A stretch of DNA of 64,000 nucleotides. It comes from Adhaeribacter pallidiroseus (GTDB lineage Bacteria > Bacteroidota > Bacteroidia > Cytophagales > Hymenobacteraceae). The stretch spans positions 4,092,001 through 4,156,000 of the forward strand of contig NZ_QASA01000001.1 in the NCBI RefSeq assembly GCF_003340495.1. The letters are read 5' to 3'. The position numbers and the translations under genes were made by a program. Below are positions 46,301 through 55,100 of the stretch, one piece after another (the first letter of the stretch is position 1; the number at the start of each line of letters is the position of its first letter). The notes under the pieces are model-generated. The model ran no database searches. It saw only the letters and a program-made list of their open reading frames with translations, and was not told the DNA's origin.

Positions 46301-47227
46301 ATGAGCGAGCAAATTCAGGAAGACGCGCCCGACGTGTGGATGCAGCACATGCGCCAGGGAGCCTTTGCCGAAGCCTGGAAAAAAAGTGATGCGGACTTGA
46401 AAGCCCGGGCCGGTCAGCCTTGCTGGCACTGGCCCCGGCATTTTCAATACATCTGGGATGGTGGCTCTTTAGCCGGCCAGCGGGTTCTGGTACGTTGTTA
46501 TCACGGGCTGGGCGATACCATCCAATTTATCCGGTACATGCCTTTGTTAAAAGCAATTGCCGCTGAAGTTATAGTGTGGGCCCAGGAACCGCTTATCCCG
46601 CTTTTAGAAACTGTATCTGGTATTGATCAGCTTTTGCCGCTGCACGATGGCACGCCCGAGGTAGCATACGATGCGGATATCGAAATCATGGAATTGCCGC
46701 ATTACTTCCGGACTACTCTCTCCACCCTCCCGGCGCAGGTGCCTTATTTGCACGTTAAACCGTTACTCTTACCTTCCGAAACAGATAAGTTAAAAGTGGG
46801 ATTGGTTTGGAAGGCGGGTGATTGGGATGAAAGCCGTTCTATTCCGTTTTCTGCTTTAGCGCCTTTGGCGAGTTTATCGCATATTCAATTTTACATGCTG
46901 CAAGCTAATGCGCCAGAAGCCGGTTATACCGGCGCCTTTGGGGAGTATCCGGGTAACTTTGGTTTGTATGATTACGCGCGAGTACTAAAAGGCTTGGATT
47001 TATTAATTACCGTTGATTCCATGCCGGCGCATTTGGCCGGTGCCCTCGGCGTACCCGTCTGGACTTTATTGCGGGTGAATGCCGACTGGCGGTGGATGGA
47101 GGATCGGGAAGATAGTCCGTGGTATCCGACCATGCGGCTTTTCCGGCAAACGCAATTAGGTAATTGGGAGGAGGTTATTAATCGGGTTTCGGAGGAGTTA
47201 AGTAAGGTTAGTAGAGATAAAAATTAA
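46301..47227 (+). CDS. Glycosyltransferase-9-like protein
   Basis: A 308-residue protein with the GT-B C-terminal half found in GT9-type and TPR-linked glycosyltransferases: LVRCYHGLGDTIQFIRYMPL (about 64-83), a donor-site-like DYARVLKGLDLLITVDSMPAHLAGALGVPVW (about 224-254; Asp and His of the VDSxxAHLAGALG motif) and a final WYPTMRLFRQ. The N-terminal 50 residues look like a single TPR-type helix pair. No sugar can be assigned. It follows the glycosidase-like gene in the same direction. Confidence 0.8.
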   Translation: MSEQIQEDAPDVWMQHMRQGAFAEAWKKSDADLKARAGQPCWHWPRHFQYIWDGGSLAGQRVLVRCYHGLGDTIQFIRYMPLLKAIAAEVIVWAQEPLIPLLETVSGIDQLLPLHDGTPEVAYDADIEIMELPHYFRTTLSTLPAQVPYLHVKPLLLPSETDKLKVGLVWKAGDWDESRSIPFSALAPLASLSHIQFYMLQANAPEAGYTGAFGEYPGNFGLYDYARVLKGLDLLITVDSMPAHLAGALGVPVWTLLRVNADWRWMEDREDSPWYPTMRLFRQTQLGNWEEVINRVSEELSKVSRDKN

Positions 47228-47240
47228 GTTTATTGTTAAT

Positions 47241-47495
47241 CTTTGGTGCCTTTTCAAGTCTCCATGCTCGGGTGCTATCTAGCTTGCTGGCTTCAAGTTT
47301 TGCCTCGTGGCCGGCGGGCCTCGTTTAACCCCTCCGCCTACGGCACCTCCCCTAAAAACAGGGGAGGAGATGAAGTTGTTACTTCTTTCTTCCTTTCCTC
47401 GCTCCACCACGCAATGCTGTGCACCGGAACCAAAGGTTCGCAGAACCCAGAAGGCCCTCCTGAGCCAAACTGTTGTTGTTTTTGCTCAGCTACTG
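47241..47495 (+). repeat. 255-bp structured repeat, copy A
   Basis: One of three copies (A here, B 51543-51796, C 51966-52228 inverted). Landmarks in order: CTTTGGTGCC, GGGTGCTATCTAG, GCCTCGTGGCCGGCGGGCC, AACCCCTCC, the hairpin CCTCCCCT-AAAAAC-AGGGGAGG, ACCGGAACCAAAGGTTCGC followed by AGAACCCAGAAGG, and CTGAGCCAAACT. The copies are clearly homologous but diverged by point changes and small indels. Short open frames across it are not conserved between copies, so it is regarded as non-coding. Confidence 0.85.
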
Positions 47496-47890
47496 TCTTT
47501 CTCAAGCGACCTTTTCTAGTTAGTCTTATAGAATTATTATGGTAGAATTACCCTGGCAAATAACCTAGCGCAAGTCTTAGCAAAGCGACACTTGTGCTTA
47601 ACGACAAATTCCAGTCTCCCGACTGGCAAAGTATCAGCTAATTAGAATACAAAAGTTAGGAAATTACCTATTGTCTCTCAATCACCACTTTATAATTATA
47701 CCAATTGAAGGTACGAGTTACAAGCTCGCACCAGCGCAGTAAATTGGGATAAGTAAATCCAAATTCAAGGGTTAATTCATGTTCGTTTGCGTAAGGAACA
47801 TTGACGTAGTTCGAGGATAAAGCGGAACAAAAATTTAAAGATTGGTTGCTCTACCAATAAGAAAATACAGCAACTAATGCTGTACCCAAC
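47496..47890. other. Intergenic region, no gene recognised
   Basis: About 395 bases after repeat A. It contains short self-complementary words (GACTGGAATTTG/AAATTCCAGTC-like around 47610 and GGTACGAGTTACAAGCTCGCACC near 47711) that resemble decayed repeats, but no ORF, RNA or full repeat copy was found. Confidence 0.5.
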
Positions 47891-47923
47891 AAAAAAGCGG
47901 AGATTTTCGGTCTCCGCTTTTTT
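47891..47923 (-). terminator. Terminator after the FrhB-like gene
   Basis: AAAAAAGCGGAGA and TCTCCGCTTTTTT form a 13-bp stem around a seven-base loop; on the minus strand it ends in a T-run. It sits immediately after the stop codon. Confidence 0.82.
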
Positions 47924-49308
47924 TATCCTTTTAATTCGCTGTGGCGTTTAAACATTTCTTTAAACTTTCCCTGGTGGTAGGCCAGACCATGGTAAATGGC
48001 AGCGGCTACGCGCGCCCAACGGTAGTAAATCTGGGGTTTTTGGAGTTGGCGGGCGAATTTAAAAACCCGATTGCTCCACGCCGAAATGTAATACCGGGTC
48101 CGATAAATAAGTTTGCGCTGCCGGGTGGGCGTTTTCGCATCTGGAGCTACGCGTTTGCGGGGCTTCACGCCTTTTTTCTGCCAGGTAAGCCGGTAAGCTA
48201 AACCTTCGCGTCGTTGCCGGAAACCAGCCGCCTGCGTTTGGTGTACAAATTCGGCGTCTACGGCTTTTAATTCTAATCTATTTTCCTGAATAGCGTTAGC
48301 AACTAGTTGTTCTATTACGGGCGAGCGTACCACTACCACGTTCGTACCTTTGCCATCCGAAGAATACGGTTCTACCCAGGCATCCCCGAAGGAAATATCG
48401 GCGGTTTCGGCTACTACGTCGTCGCAGTAGTTACAGGCGGAATTCATGTAAAAACCCGCCCCCCAGTCGCCGTCGGCTAAATGCCACCACAAACGATTTA
48501 CTTTCTGGCCATTGCGCAGGGTCAATTGGGCGTTGTACCAGTTGGCCGGGTGGTTATGGTCTTTCAGGCGGTATTCTACTTGCTCTACCTGGTTTACGGG
48601 CACGTTCATTTGCCAGGCAAAGCTTTCCACGAACCGGGCACTTTTCATGTGGCCGCAAAATAGCCCCAAAGTAAATTTTATGCGCTCCCGGATAACAGGA
48701 TCTTCGCGGCGCAGCAATTGTACGGCCTTAATAAAGCACGGAATGCCCACCACGGCGTACCGGCCCGGTACTTCGCGGATAATTTTTAAAATTTCGGATA
48801 ACTCAATGGGGTAATACCGCGACTTGGCGCCCGCCCGGACTTCTGCCTCGGTGCGGGCAATGCGGTACTTGAAATAACGGCCGTTGGTTTGCGGATCTTC
48901 GGTGGCGATAACGTGCGCCACACCATCAATCAAACCTTGCCGCATTAACTCGGTAGCCACCCAGGTAACCATCCCACCCGAGCTGCCTTGCAACCGGAAA
49001 TCGGCCTCGCCCACGTGCCCCACGTACGCCTTCTCGAAACGGCCAATACTGGGGTGTTGCTGTTCAGCGGTCGGGTATAAATGATCGGCTAAGTCATCTT
49101 CGTTTTTGGCTTCCGGCGAAAACGGGCAGGTTTGCGTGAAACTAACCGAACGCTGGTTAAACCAGGCGCTATCACCGGTAGGTTTTAACTGGCCGTAATC
49201 ATCAAAATTCATTTGCACGTCGGGCACCTTGGCCTGCGCCACGCAACTGCCGCAACCAATACACAAACCAGAACGCACAATTTCCTGCGGACTTACTAAG
49301 GCGCTCAT
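47923..49308 (-). CDS. Coenzyme F420 hydrogenase/dehydrogenase beta-subunit-like iron-sulfur protein
   Basis: FrhB-like proteins carry flavin and 4Fe-4S clusters; those beside polysaccharide pyruvyltransferases are common in exopolysaccharide loci and their reaction is not settled. The 461-residue product has the ferredoxin motif CIGCGSC (residues 16-22) with further cysteines (TCPFSPEAKNEDD near 60-72), the central FrhB domain with LQGSSGGMVTWVA (about 107-119), IPCFIKAVQLLRRED (about 190-204) and a second cysteine pair in SACNYCDDVVAETADISFGDAW (about 290-311). Its start overlaps the stop of the upstream pyruvyltransferase gene by four bases, so they are co-translated. Confidence 0.87.
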   Translation of the reverse strand: MSALVSPQEIVRSGLCIGCGSCVAQAKVPDVQMNFDDYGQLKPTGDSAWFNQRSVSFTQTCPFSPEAKNEDDLADHLYPTAEQQHPSIGRFEKAYVGHVGEADFRLQGSSGGMVTWVATELMRQGLIDGVAHVIATEDPQTNGRYFKYRIARTEAEVRAGAKSRYYPIELSEILKIIREVPGRYAVVGIPCFIKAVQLLRREDPVIRERIKFTLGLFCGHMKSARFVESFAWQMNVPVNQVEQVEYRLKDHNHPANWYNAQLTLRNGQKVNRLWWHLADGDWGAGFYMNSACNYCDDVVAETADISFGDAWVEPYSSDGKGTNVVVVRSPVIEQLVANAIQENRLELKAVDAEFVHQTQAAGFRQRREGLAYRLTWQKKGVKPRKRVAPDAKTPTRQRKLIYRTRYYISAWSNRVFKFARQLQKPQIYYRWARVAAAIYHGLAYHQGKFKEMFKRHSELKG

Positions 49309-50411
49309 GCGGGTTGTAATTGTTTAGTACTCAACGCCCGGTCCAGGTACGCTTGGGATGATTGCCGCAGCAAATTTATTCTTTCGGTAATTTCGGGGTT
49401 TAAAGGCTTGCTTAAACGGGCTTCAAAAACCTCAGAAGTTGTTCCTTCTAAAATTAGATGTTTTTCACCACCGATTTTGGCCATTAAACCTTGCAGTTTA
49501 TAGCGGCGGTAAGGCGTAGTTTCGCAGACAAAAGGACGGGCGTTGCGCAAAGCAAAAACACAACCGTGGAAAAAGTTAGTGGCTACCGCTTCGGCTTTTG
49601 CCATAAAATGCGCGAAATCGTGCGGGTCGGCAGTGAGCCATTGTTCGTCAGCAAAATCGTTGCGGTACCCAATGCTGATGAGCGGTAAGTTTTTGGTTCG
49701 GGCATAGTTCTGAATTTCGCGGGCGAAAGACTCGGAAAAATTATGCCCGTAAACGGCCAGGTACGACTTTGGCAGATTACTTAAACTGCGATCATCGGGC
49801 GTTACTGGGAATTGCAGGCAAGGGTCCAGCACCATTTCGGGCTCAAAGCCTAAGGCATTATTTACTATTTCCTGCGAGTTGGCATCGCGCACCGAAATTT
49901 GATCGAAGTTGCGCAACTTTTCGGCCCAGGTGGGGTCCATGCCCCAGGTAGCGTCGTAATTACCAAAACTAGCGGCGTAGGAAATCAACCGCTTAGCTCG
50001 TACGTTATCGCCGTAAAAAATAGAACAGCCGCCAAACCACGGGTGCGATAAATTCCAAACCTCGTCGCTGCCCACCACTACTACATCGTAGTTATCCATT
50101 TCGGCCGGGTTATCCAGCTGAAAGCGCCGCGACAAGGGCATGGTTTTAAAAATCTGAAAAAATTTTAAAATTTTCTCGCGGTACTGGGGGTAATCTGATT
50201 TAGGTACGTGCGTCGGCAATACCGGCTGAAAAGCGCAGGTCCACTCGGCCTGGTTTACTCTATCGGAATCGTGGTCCAGAATTTCTACCTGGTGGCCGCG
50301 GGCCTGTAAACCTTCGGTTAAACAACGCGCTTGCCAGTAGCTTCCGTAATTAATGCAGCGGTGAAAAGTAAGCACGCCGATTTTTAAAATATCTTTTTTT
50401 GTATGCTCCAA
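49305..50411 (-). CDS. Polysaccharide pyruvyl transferase family protein
   Basis: Family members add pyruvate ketals to sugars in exopolysaccharides, using phosphoenolpyruvate. The 368-residue product has the N-terminal GVLTFHRCINYGSYWQ (residues 12-27), VVGSDEVWNLSHPWFGG (about 110-126) and the C-terminal ATNFFHGCVFALRNARPFV (about 277-295) typical of the family. It is translationally coupled to an FrhB-like protein and, with the GT9/GT2/ligase set, points to decorated surface glycans. The acceptor sugar is unknown. Confidence 0.9.
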   Translation of the reverse strand: MEHTKKDILKIGVLTFHRCINYGSYWQARCLTEGLQARGHQVEILDHDSDRVNQAEWTCAFQPVLPTHVPKSDYPQYREKILKFFQIFKTMPLSRRFQLDNPAEMDNYDVVVVGSDEVWNLSHPWFGGCSIFYGDNVRAKRLISYAASFGNYDATWGMDPTWAEKLRNFDQISVRDANSQEIVNNALGFEPEMVLDPCLQFPVTPDDRSLSNLPKSYLAVYGHNFSESFAREIQNYARTKNLPLISIGYRNDFADEQWLTADPHDFAHFMAKAEAVATNFFHGCVFALRNARPFVCETTPYRRYKLQGLMAKIGGEKHLILEGTTSEVFEARLSKPLNPEITERINLLRQSSQAYLDRALSTKQLQPA

Positions 50412-50838
50412 TGTATCTTTCGGAAAAGTGTCAATAATTAATCAGTATAGTATACCCCATCAGCTTGCTAAATTTTTAAAAATTAAAATTCAGCATAAAC
50501 CGGTTACGGGTTTCGGTTCAACCGAACGGGATAAAGGCCGTTTAGGTTCTAAACAACCTTAAAATAAAATCAGCAGGGTAGCTCATGAAATAGAGTTATA
50601 AAGCTGGTTCACTTTTATAATTGCCCCAGCAATTTAACAACTACTTGGCAAATTACCGGATTTCGTTGGGATGATAAACTGCCCCGGCGAAAAAGAATTT
50701 AAAACGGAGTTGAGGATAGTTCCGTTATAAGGCACTATTTAAAATAAGTAATCTATAAGCCGGAGCCGTTACTTGTGGTTACAATTTGATTAGTATAAGC
50801 TCAAAAACGAATAGATACTCAAGCCGCAATTAAACTTC
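50412..50838. other. Divergent intergenic region with an AACCGAA palindrome
   Basis: 427 bases between pyruvyltransferase (minus) and phosphatase (plus). It holds an AT motif at 50470-50490 and the perfect palindrome TTCGGTT-C-AACCGAA (50512-50526), which could be an operator or a chance hairpin. No ORF or RNA is supported. Confidence 0.5.
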
Positions 50839-51441
50839 ATGATTAACCTTCTCCTTATTCGTCACGCCCTTACCGACTCGGTAGGCAAGCGCCTTTCGGG
50901 CCGTTTGCCCGGTGTTCCTTTAAACGCGACCGGCCGCCAACAAGCCCAGGAATTAGCTTTGCGGCTCACCCACGTACCACTTGCGGCTATTTACAGCAGC
51001 CCCCTGGAACGCGCCGTGGAAACGGCCGAACCAGTAGCGCAATCGCACCAATTAGAAACCCTAATTTCGGAAGATTTTTTAGAAATAAATTTTGGCGATT
51101 GGACCAACGCTAGCTTCGAGGAGTTACAAACCAATCCGACATTTAAAAACTTTAATACTTTCCGGAGTAATACGCGCATACCCGGCGGCGAAATGATGCT
51201 GGAAGCCCAAACCCGCGTAATTACCGGCATTGAGAAATTATATCAGAAACACCATCAACAAACCATTGCCATTGTGAGCCATTCCGATTTAATAAAAGCG
51301 GCGCTGGCTTATTACGCCGGCATTCACCTGGATCTGTTTCAGCGCGTGGAGATTAGTCCGGCTTCGGTAAGCGTAGTTCAAATTTTTCCGGAAACGGCTA
51401 AGATTTTAGTTATAAACGATACCGGCGAAATCCAGCTTTAA
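50839..51441 (+). CDS. Histidine phosphatase (phosphoglycerate mutase-like) protein
   Basis: A phosphohistidine enzyme; substrates in this group range from sugar phosphates to nucleotides or alpha-ribazole phosphate. The 200-residue product has LLIRHALTDS with the nucleophilic His9, RLPGVPLNATGRQQAQELA (about 22-40), SSPLERAVETAEPV (about 54-67), an acidic loop FLEINFGDW (about 81-89) and the second catalytic His in IVSHSDLIKAAL (about 146-157). It stands alone, so the physiological substrate cannot be inferred. Confidence 0.9.
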   Translation: MINLLLIRHALTDSVGKRLSGRLPGVPLNATGRQQAQELALRLTHVPLAAIYSSPLERAVETAEPVAQSHQLETLISEDFLEINFGDWTNASFEELQTNPTFKNFNTFRSNTRIPGGEMMLEAQTRVITGIEKLYQKHHQQTIAIVSHSDLIKAALAYYAGIHLDLFQRVEISPASVSVVQIFPETAKILVINDTGEIQL

Positions 51442-51542
51442 TTTACTCGATTAAATCTTGATAGTTTTTAATTTGTAGGGTATTGGTATCTAATACACCA
51501 CTTTAAATACTTTAGAATAAAAAGCCCTATCCGGGTACTTCT

Positions 51543-51796
51543 TTGGAACTTTTTAAGTCTTTAGGCATTGGTGCTATCGAATTTGTTAGCTTCCAGTTTG
51601 CCGGCACCGGCGGGCCTTAACCCCTCCCCCTGACGGGACCTCCCCTAAAAACAGGGGAGGAGATGCCACTGTTGCTTCATTCTTTCCTTCCTCGTTGCAC
51701 TGCGGAATGCCTCGTACCTCGGCACCGGAACCAAAGGTTCGCAGAACCCAGAAGGCTCTCCTGAGCCAAACTAGTGTCAACTGCTCTTAGCTACCG
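51543..51796 (+). repeat. 255-bp structured repeat, copy B
   Basis: Same landmarks as copy A: GGTGCTATC, GGCGGGCC, TTAACCCCTCC, hairpin CCTCCCCT-AAAAAC-AGGGGAGG, ACCGGAACCAAAGGTTCGC followed by AGAACCCAGAAGG and CTGAGCCAAACTAGTGTCA. It is closest to copy C (both have CCCTGACGGGACCTCCCC where A has CCTACGGCACCTCCCC). Confidence 0.85.
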
Positions 51797-51965
51797 TTTT
51801 TACCTCTTTTAAAGTAGTACTGCCTCATTTAACGAGATAACTTCTATCAGGCTATGTTAAAATCAGAAACTGAAATTAAGAAGTTAAATGTTGATGATTC
51901 TCGTGATTGGGTGTATCATTAAATATTGTCTTCCTACTCTTATTTTATACCAAGTGCGCTCGAAA

Positions 51966-52228
51966 AGCAGTAGCTAAGCATAACTGACACTAGTTTGGCT
52001 CAGGAGAGCCTTCTGGGTTCTGCGAACCTTTGGTTCCGGTGTGGCGAAGAGCCACATTCCGCAGCGGAGCGAGGAAGGAAAGAATGAAGCAACAACTTCA
52101 TCTCCTCCCCTGTTTTTAGGGGAGGTCCCGTCAGGGGGAGGGGTTAAGGCCCGCCGGCCACGAGGCATACTGGCTGCTTGTCAACCTAGATAGCACCAAT
52201 GTCTGGAGACTGGAAAAGGCTCCAAAGG
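51966..52228 (-). repeat. 255-bp structured repeat, copy C (inverted)
   Basis: Inverted relative to A and B. Reading the minus strand: CTTTGGAGCCTTTTCC, TTGGTGCTATCTAGG, GCCTCGTGGCCGGCGGGCC, AACCCCTCCCCC, the same CCTCCCCT/AGGGGAGG hairpin, then GGAACCAAAGGTTCGCAG followed by AACCCAGAAGG and CTGAGCCAAACTAGTGTCA. B and C form an inverted pair around a 169-base spacer. Confidence 0.85.
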
Positions 52229-52264
52229 CTTCAGCCAAGTTAAACAAACCATCCTGCTGCACTG

Positions 52265-52681
52265 CTACTGAATAGTAATTTTTACGGCTACCTGGTTGGT
52301 AAGGCCATCCCGATTCGTAACGGTAAAAATAAACTGATCGACCTGGCCCGGAGTCGTTTCGAGGGTGGCGGTATAATCAGTAGAATACTGATCGCCTTCA
52401 CTGCCCGATAAATCTTTGCTAAACACCGATGCCGGCGCTCCACCGTTAATGGCTTTCGAAACGTTAAACTTTTTCAGCACGTCTTTGTCTTCGGTTTTGG
52501 CGGCATTTATACCAATAATTATGGCGCTACCCGCCGGCAACGTAACATCTGACGATATATAGTTACCCCCGGTTTTAAAGCTGATATCGGGCAGTTTGCC
52601 TTCGTCTTTTTCGCAGGAAGTTACAGTAAATAAAGTAAGGCCGATTAATAAAAGGAACAACAACGGTTTAGCAAATTTCAT
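52265..52681 (-). CDS. Small lipoprotein downstream of a TonB receptor
   Basis: A 138-residue protein with a lipoprotein signal (hydrophobic residues 6-20, lipobox TVTSC, Cys23) followed by a beta-rich domain resembling an immunoglobulin-like or bacterial surface domain (TPGQVDQFIFTVTNRDGLTNQ near 111-131). The family is not recognised. Its start overlaps the stop of the TonB-receptor gene by four bases, so it is made together with the receptor and is probably a surface or periplasmic partner of it. Confidence 0.8.
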   Translation of the reverse strand: MKFAKPLLFLLLIGLTLFTVTSCEKDEGKLPDISFKTGGNYISSDVTLPAGSAIIIGINAAKTEDKDVLKKFNVSKAINGGAPASVFSKDLSGSEGDQYSTDYTATLETTPGQVDQFIFTVTNRDGLTNQVAVKITIQ

Positions 52682-54708
52682 AGCTTATTTAATTTATTGG
52701 TTAAAGTGTATTTCAGCTGAAAAGTAATGTTACGGCCCATATTTAGCAAACCAAAATACTTAAACCGCGACAAATGATCGTAGTAAGCCCGGTTTAGTAA
52801 ATTATTACCGGTAAGCGTGAATTGCCAGGTGCCTTGTTGCTGTGAAATTACCGTACTAAAACCGGCATTCCATAAATTATAGGCCGGAGTAGCAATTTCG
52901 TAAGGCGCCACTTTGCTTTGCTTAAAGTTATAATCTACGGTGGTAAATACCTGCAAAGCGCGGTTTTGCGGCAGCTCAAAGGTATAATGCAGATTAGGCG
53001 TTATTTTAGTGGCCGGAATAAAGGGCGTGTAATCCCCTGCCTTGGTTTTACTGATCATACCGGAAACCGTGGAACCCACCGAGAGTTTAGGAGAAGCTTT
53101 TATTTGCAACGCTGCTTCCCCGCCGTATTGATTTACATTTTGCTGTTGGTAGCGGTACACCGGAAACCCAAACCATTCTTCGGTAGTTGGGTTTAAGGAA
53201 ATAAAATTAAAAAAATGGTTGTAAAACGGGCTCACCCAAAAAGTAACCGCTTGCGTATTTAACTCGGCGTGGCCGTTAAAGGCTAAATTTTGCTCATTTT
53301 TTAAATCCGGATTGCCAATCTCGTAAGTAAAAACGCCTTCGTGTAAACCATCCGACGAAAGCTCGGCCAGGTTAGGAATACGTACCCCGGTACTGGCGTT
53401 TAATTTAAAATGCAGATTAGTGGTGGGCAGCAAACTTAAACCGGTAAAAGCATTGTAATACGGCGAAAATTTAGAAAAAGGGTGGATTTCTTTGTCGGGG
53501 CCATTCACCGATGCCGTGAAATACGTTTTGATGTATTTCTGCCCAACGCCCAGGCCGTTTTCCCAAATTACTTTTTGGTGCCAGTTGGTTTCCAGGTACC
53601 CCGATACATTACTTTCCTGCATCCGGGCATCCGGCACAATCTTCCGGGCCCCGTAATTGGTATTATCTTCCAGGGAACCTAAGTTAGAAAGAATCAGCTT
53701 AGTTTTAGCAGATAATTCTTTTTCCCATTTAAGAAGGTATTGCACCGTAAGCAAATGCATGTTTAAGCTAATGGCGCCGCCCCCTTCGTTCTCCAGCCGT
53801 TTATTGGATTGCACCCCCACATTTACGTTTAGTTTGGAATTATTTAAAAAAATATCGTTGTCCGAGGAAATGGTATTGAGTAAAACTAAATGCGCCGGAT
53901 TTTCATTCAGATGCCGGCTCCAGCGTTTGTCCGGCTGAATAAAGGTGTATACATCGTTAAAAATAAAGCCAAAACGGTTAAAAGAGCTCATCAGATTATT
54001 CGTCGAAACCCAGTTTTTCTTCCGGAAACCGTACGTAGATTTCAGGTAATAGCCGTCGAACCGGCTGTTTAACACGCGCTGGTGATGGCCGTCCTGGTAA
54101 TCGGCGTTGTTCTCGACACCTACCCGCACCCGGAACCAGTTGTCTCCATTGTTAACCTTGTAGCCGCCTTGCAGCAACCCACCGCCCGTATTGCTGTTTA
54201 CCCGTAAGGCTACTTCGCTTTCGCGGATACCGTTGGCCGGTGCATTTTCTTCGATTAAATTAATCACGCCGCCCATGGCTTCCGTGCCATACAACACCGA
54301 TAAGGGCCCTTTCACGAGTTCCACTTTTTGTAATCCCATATCCGACAGCCCTAATCCGTGTTCTTCCTGCCATTGCTGGTTATCAAACTTTAACCCGGAA
54401 AGCAACACCACCACGCGGTTCCCGTACAATCCCCGGATAACCGGCTTGGCAATGGCTACGCCCGTGCTCAACATCGTTACGCCCGGGGTACGGGCTATTA
54501 AGTCGGTGAGGTTGTAGTTGCCGAATTTACTTAAACTATCCAGGGCCAAAGTAGTAATAAGCAAAGCCGTTTGTTGGGCTGGTTTTTCTTGGTAAGTCGT
54601 TATGGTTACACCCGCTAAGGCGTGCGTGCGCATACTATCGGTTGTTTGCCCGTAAACGCTACCTACCAACAATAAAAATAAAATTTGAAACAGGCTTTTT
54701 TTAATCAC
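52678..54708 (-). CDS. TonB-dependent receptor
   Basis: Outer-membrane ligand-gated transporter powered by TonB. The 676-residue product has a signal peptide (about 1-20, ending VYG-QT), a plug domain (ITTYQEKPAQQTALLITTLA near 36-55, VTMLSTGVAIAKPVIRGLYG near 74-93, VELVKGPLSVLYGTEAMGG about 127-145) and a barrel ending FQLKYTLTNKLNKL. No CarboxypepD domain or SusD partner is present, which fits a siderophore, metal or vitamin receptor rather than a polysaccharide SusC. The ligand is unknown; a small lipoprotein follows with a four-base overlap. Confidence 0.9.
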   Translation of the reverse strand: MIKKSLFQILFLLLVGSVYGQTTDSMRTHALAGVTITTYQEKPAQQTALLITTLALDSLSKFGNYNLTDLIARTPGVTMLSTGVAIAKPVIRGLYGNRVVVLLSGLKFDNQQWQEEHGLGLSDMGLQKVELVKGPLSVLYGTEAMGGVINLIEENAPANGIRESEVALRVNSNTGGGLLQGGYKVNNGDNWFRVRVGVENNADYQDGHHQRVLNSRFDGYYLKSTYGFRKKNWVSTNNLMSSFNRFGFIFNDVYTFIQPDKRWSRHLNENPAHLVLLNTISSDNDIFLNNSKLNVNVGVQSNKRLENEGGGAISLNMHLLTVQYLLKWEKELSAKTKLILSNLGSLEDNTNYGARKIVPDARMQESNVSGYLETNWHQKVIWENGLGVGQKYIKTYFTASVNGPDKEIHPFSKFSPYYNAFTGLSLLPTTNLHFKLNASTGVRIPNLAELSSDGLHEGVFTYEIGNPDLKNEQNLAFNGHAELNTQAVTFWVSPFYNHFFNFISLNPTTEEWFGFPVYRYQQQNVNQYGGEAALQIKASPKLSVGSTVSGMISKTKAGDYTPFIPATKITPNLHYTFELPQNRALQVFTTVDYNFKQSKVAPYEIATPAYNLWNAGFSTVISQQQGTWQFTLTGNNLLNRAYYDHLSRFKYFGLLNMGRNITFQLKYTLTNKLNKL

Positions 54709-55100
54709 GTTTGTTAAACTTAGGCACCCGGCACAGTTTTTTAAATTTTACTACAGCTGCGGGCAGGCTACATACGAATAAGCTGGCCCTTTTTCGTAAT
54801 AAGGCAATTTAGATAAAAACACTAGGTTTAATTACTAAAAAGATTTGTTTAAGTTCCGGCTATTTGTAAAGGCAAATAAATACTTAAATGAAAGAAATAA
54901 ATTAGAAGCTTTTATTTTTAATAAAATACTTTTTAGTAAGAGTAAGTTTTACGCGCAAACGCTATTAATTAATACCGGTAATTGCTCCATTGTCATATTT
55001 AAATAAGGTAAACAGGTTTGATACTGTAACATTTTAGCTATATTCCTGTTTTCAAAGCTTTTTTAATAGTCTACTATTTACATCATTAAAGACAATTTAC
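54709..55100. other. Divergent region between TonB receptor and ino1
   Basis: 392 bases, AT-rich. The receptor side has GCCCGCAGCTGTAG (minus strand) recalling a cobalamin-riboswitch core, but the rest of that fold is not found. One AT motif lies at 54737-54750. No promoter was identified with confidence. Confidence 0.5.

Larger units (their letters stand above)
51442..52264. other. Gene-free region made of two facing repeat copies
   Basis: 823 bases without a supported gene. Repeat copies B (51543-51796) and C (51966-52228) face each other and leave a 169-base spacer. The spacer contains a 22-codon open frame (51854-51922) ending KKLNVDDSRDWVYH, too short to support. The facing copies could form a long cruciform or hairpin. 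Confidence 0.6.

Noticed and set aside
47243-47545. Open frames of 70-100 codons on the plus strand
   Set aside because: They run through repeat copy A and the frames are not kept in copies B and C.
51586-52168. Two 64-codon open frames on the minus strand
   Set aside because: They are readings of repeat copies B and C, including the GC-rich hairpin, with no conserved start or ribosome site.
54709-54800. Cobalamin-riboswitch-like GCCCGCAGCTGTAG upstream of the TonB receptor gene
   Set aside because: Only this core-like stretch is present; the GGTG...AAA...CC element and the terminal paired arms of the cobalamin fold were not found in the 250 bases upstream.
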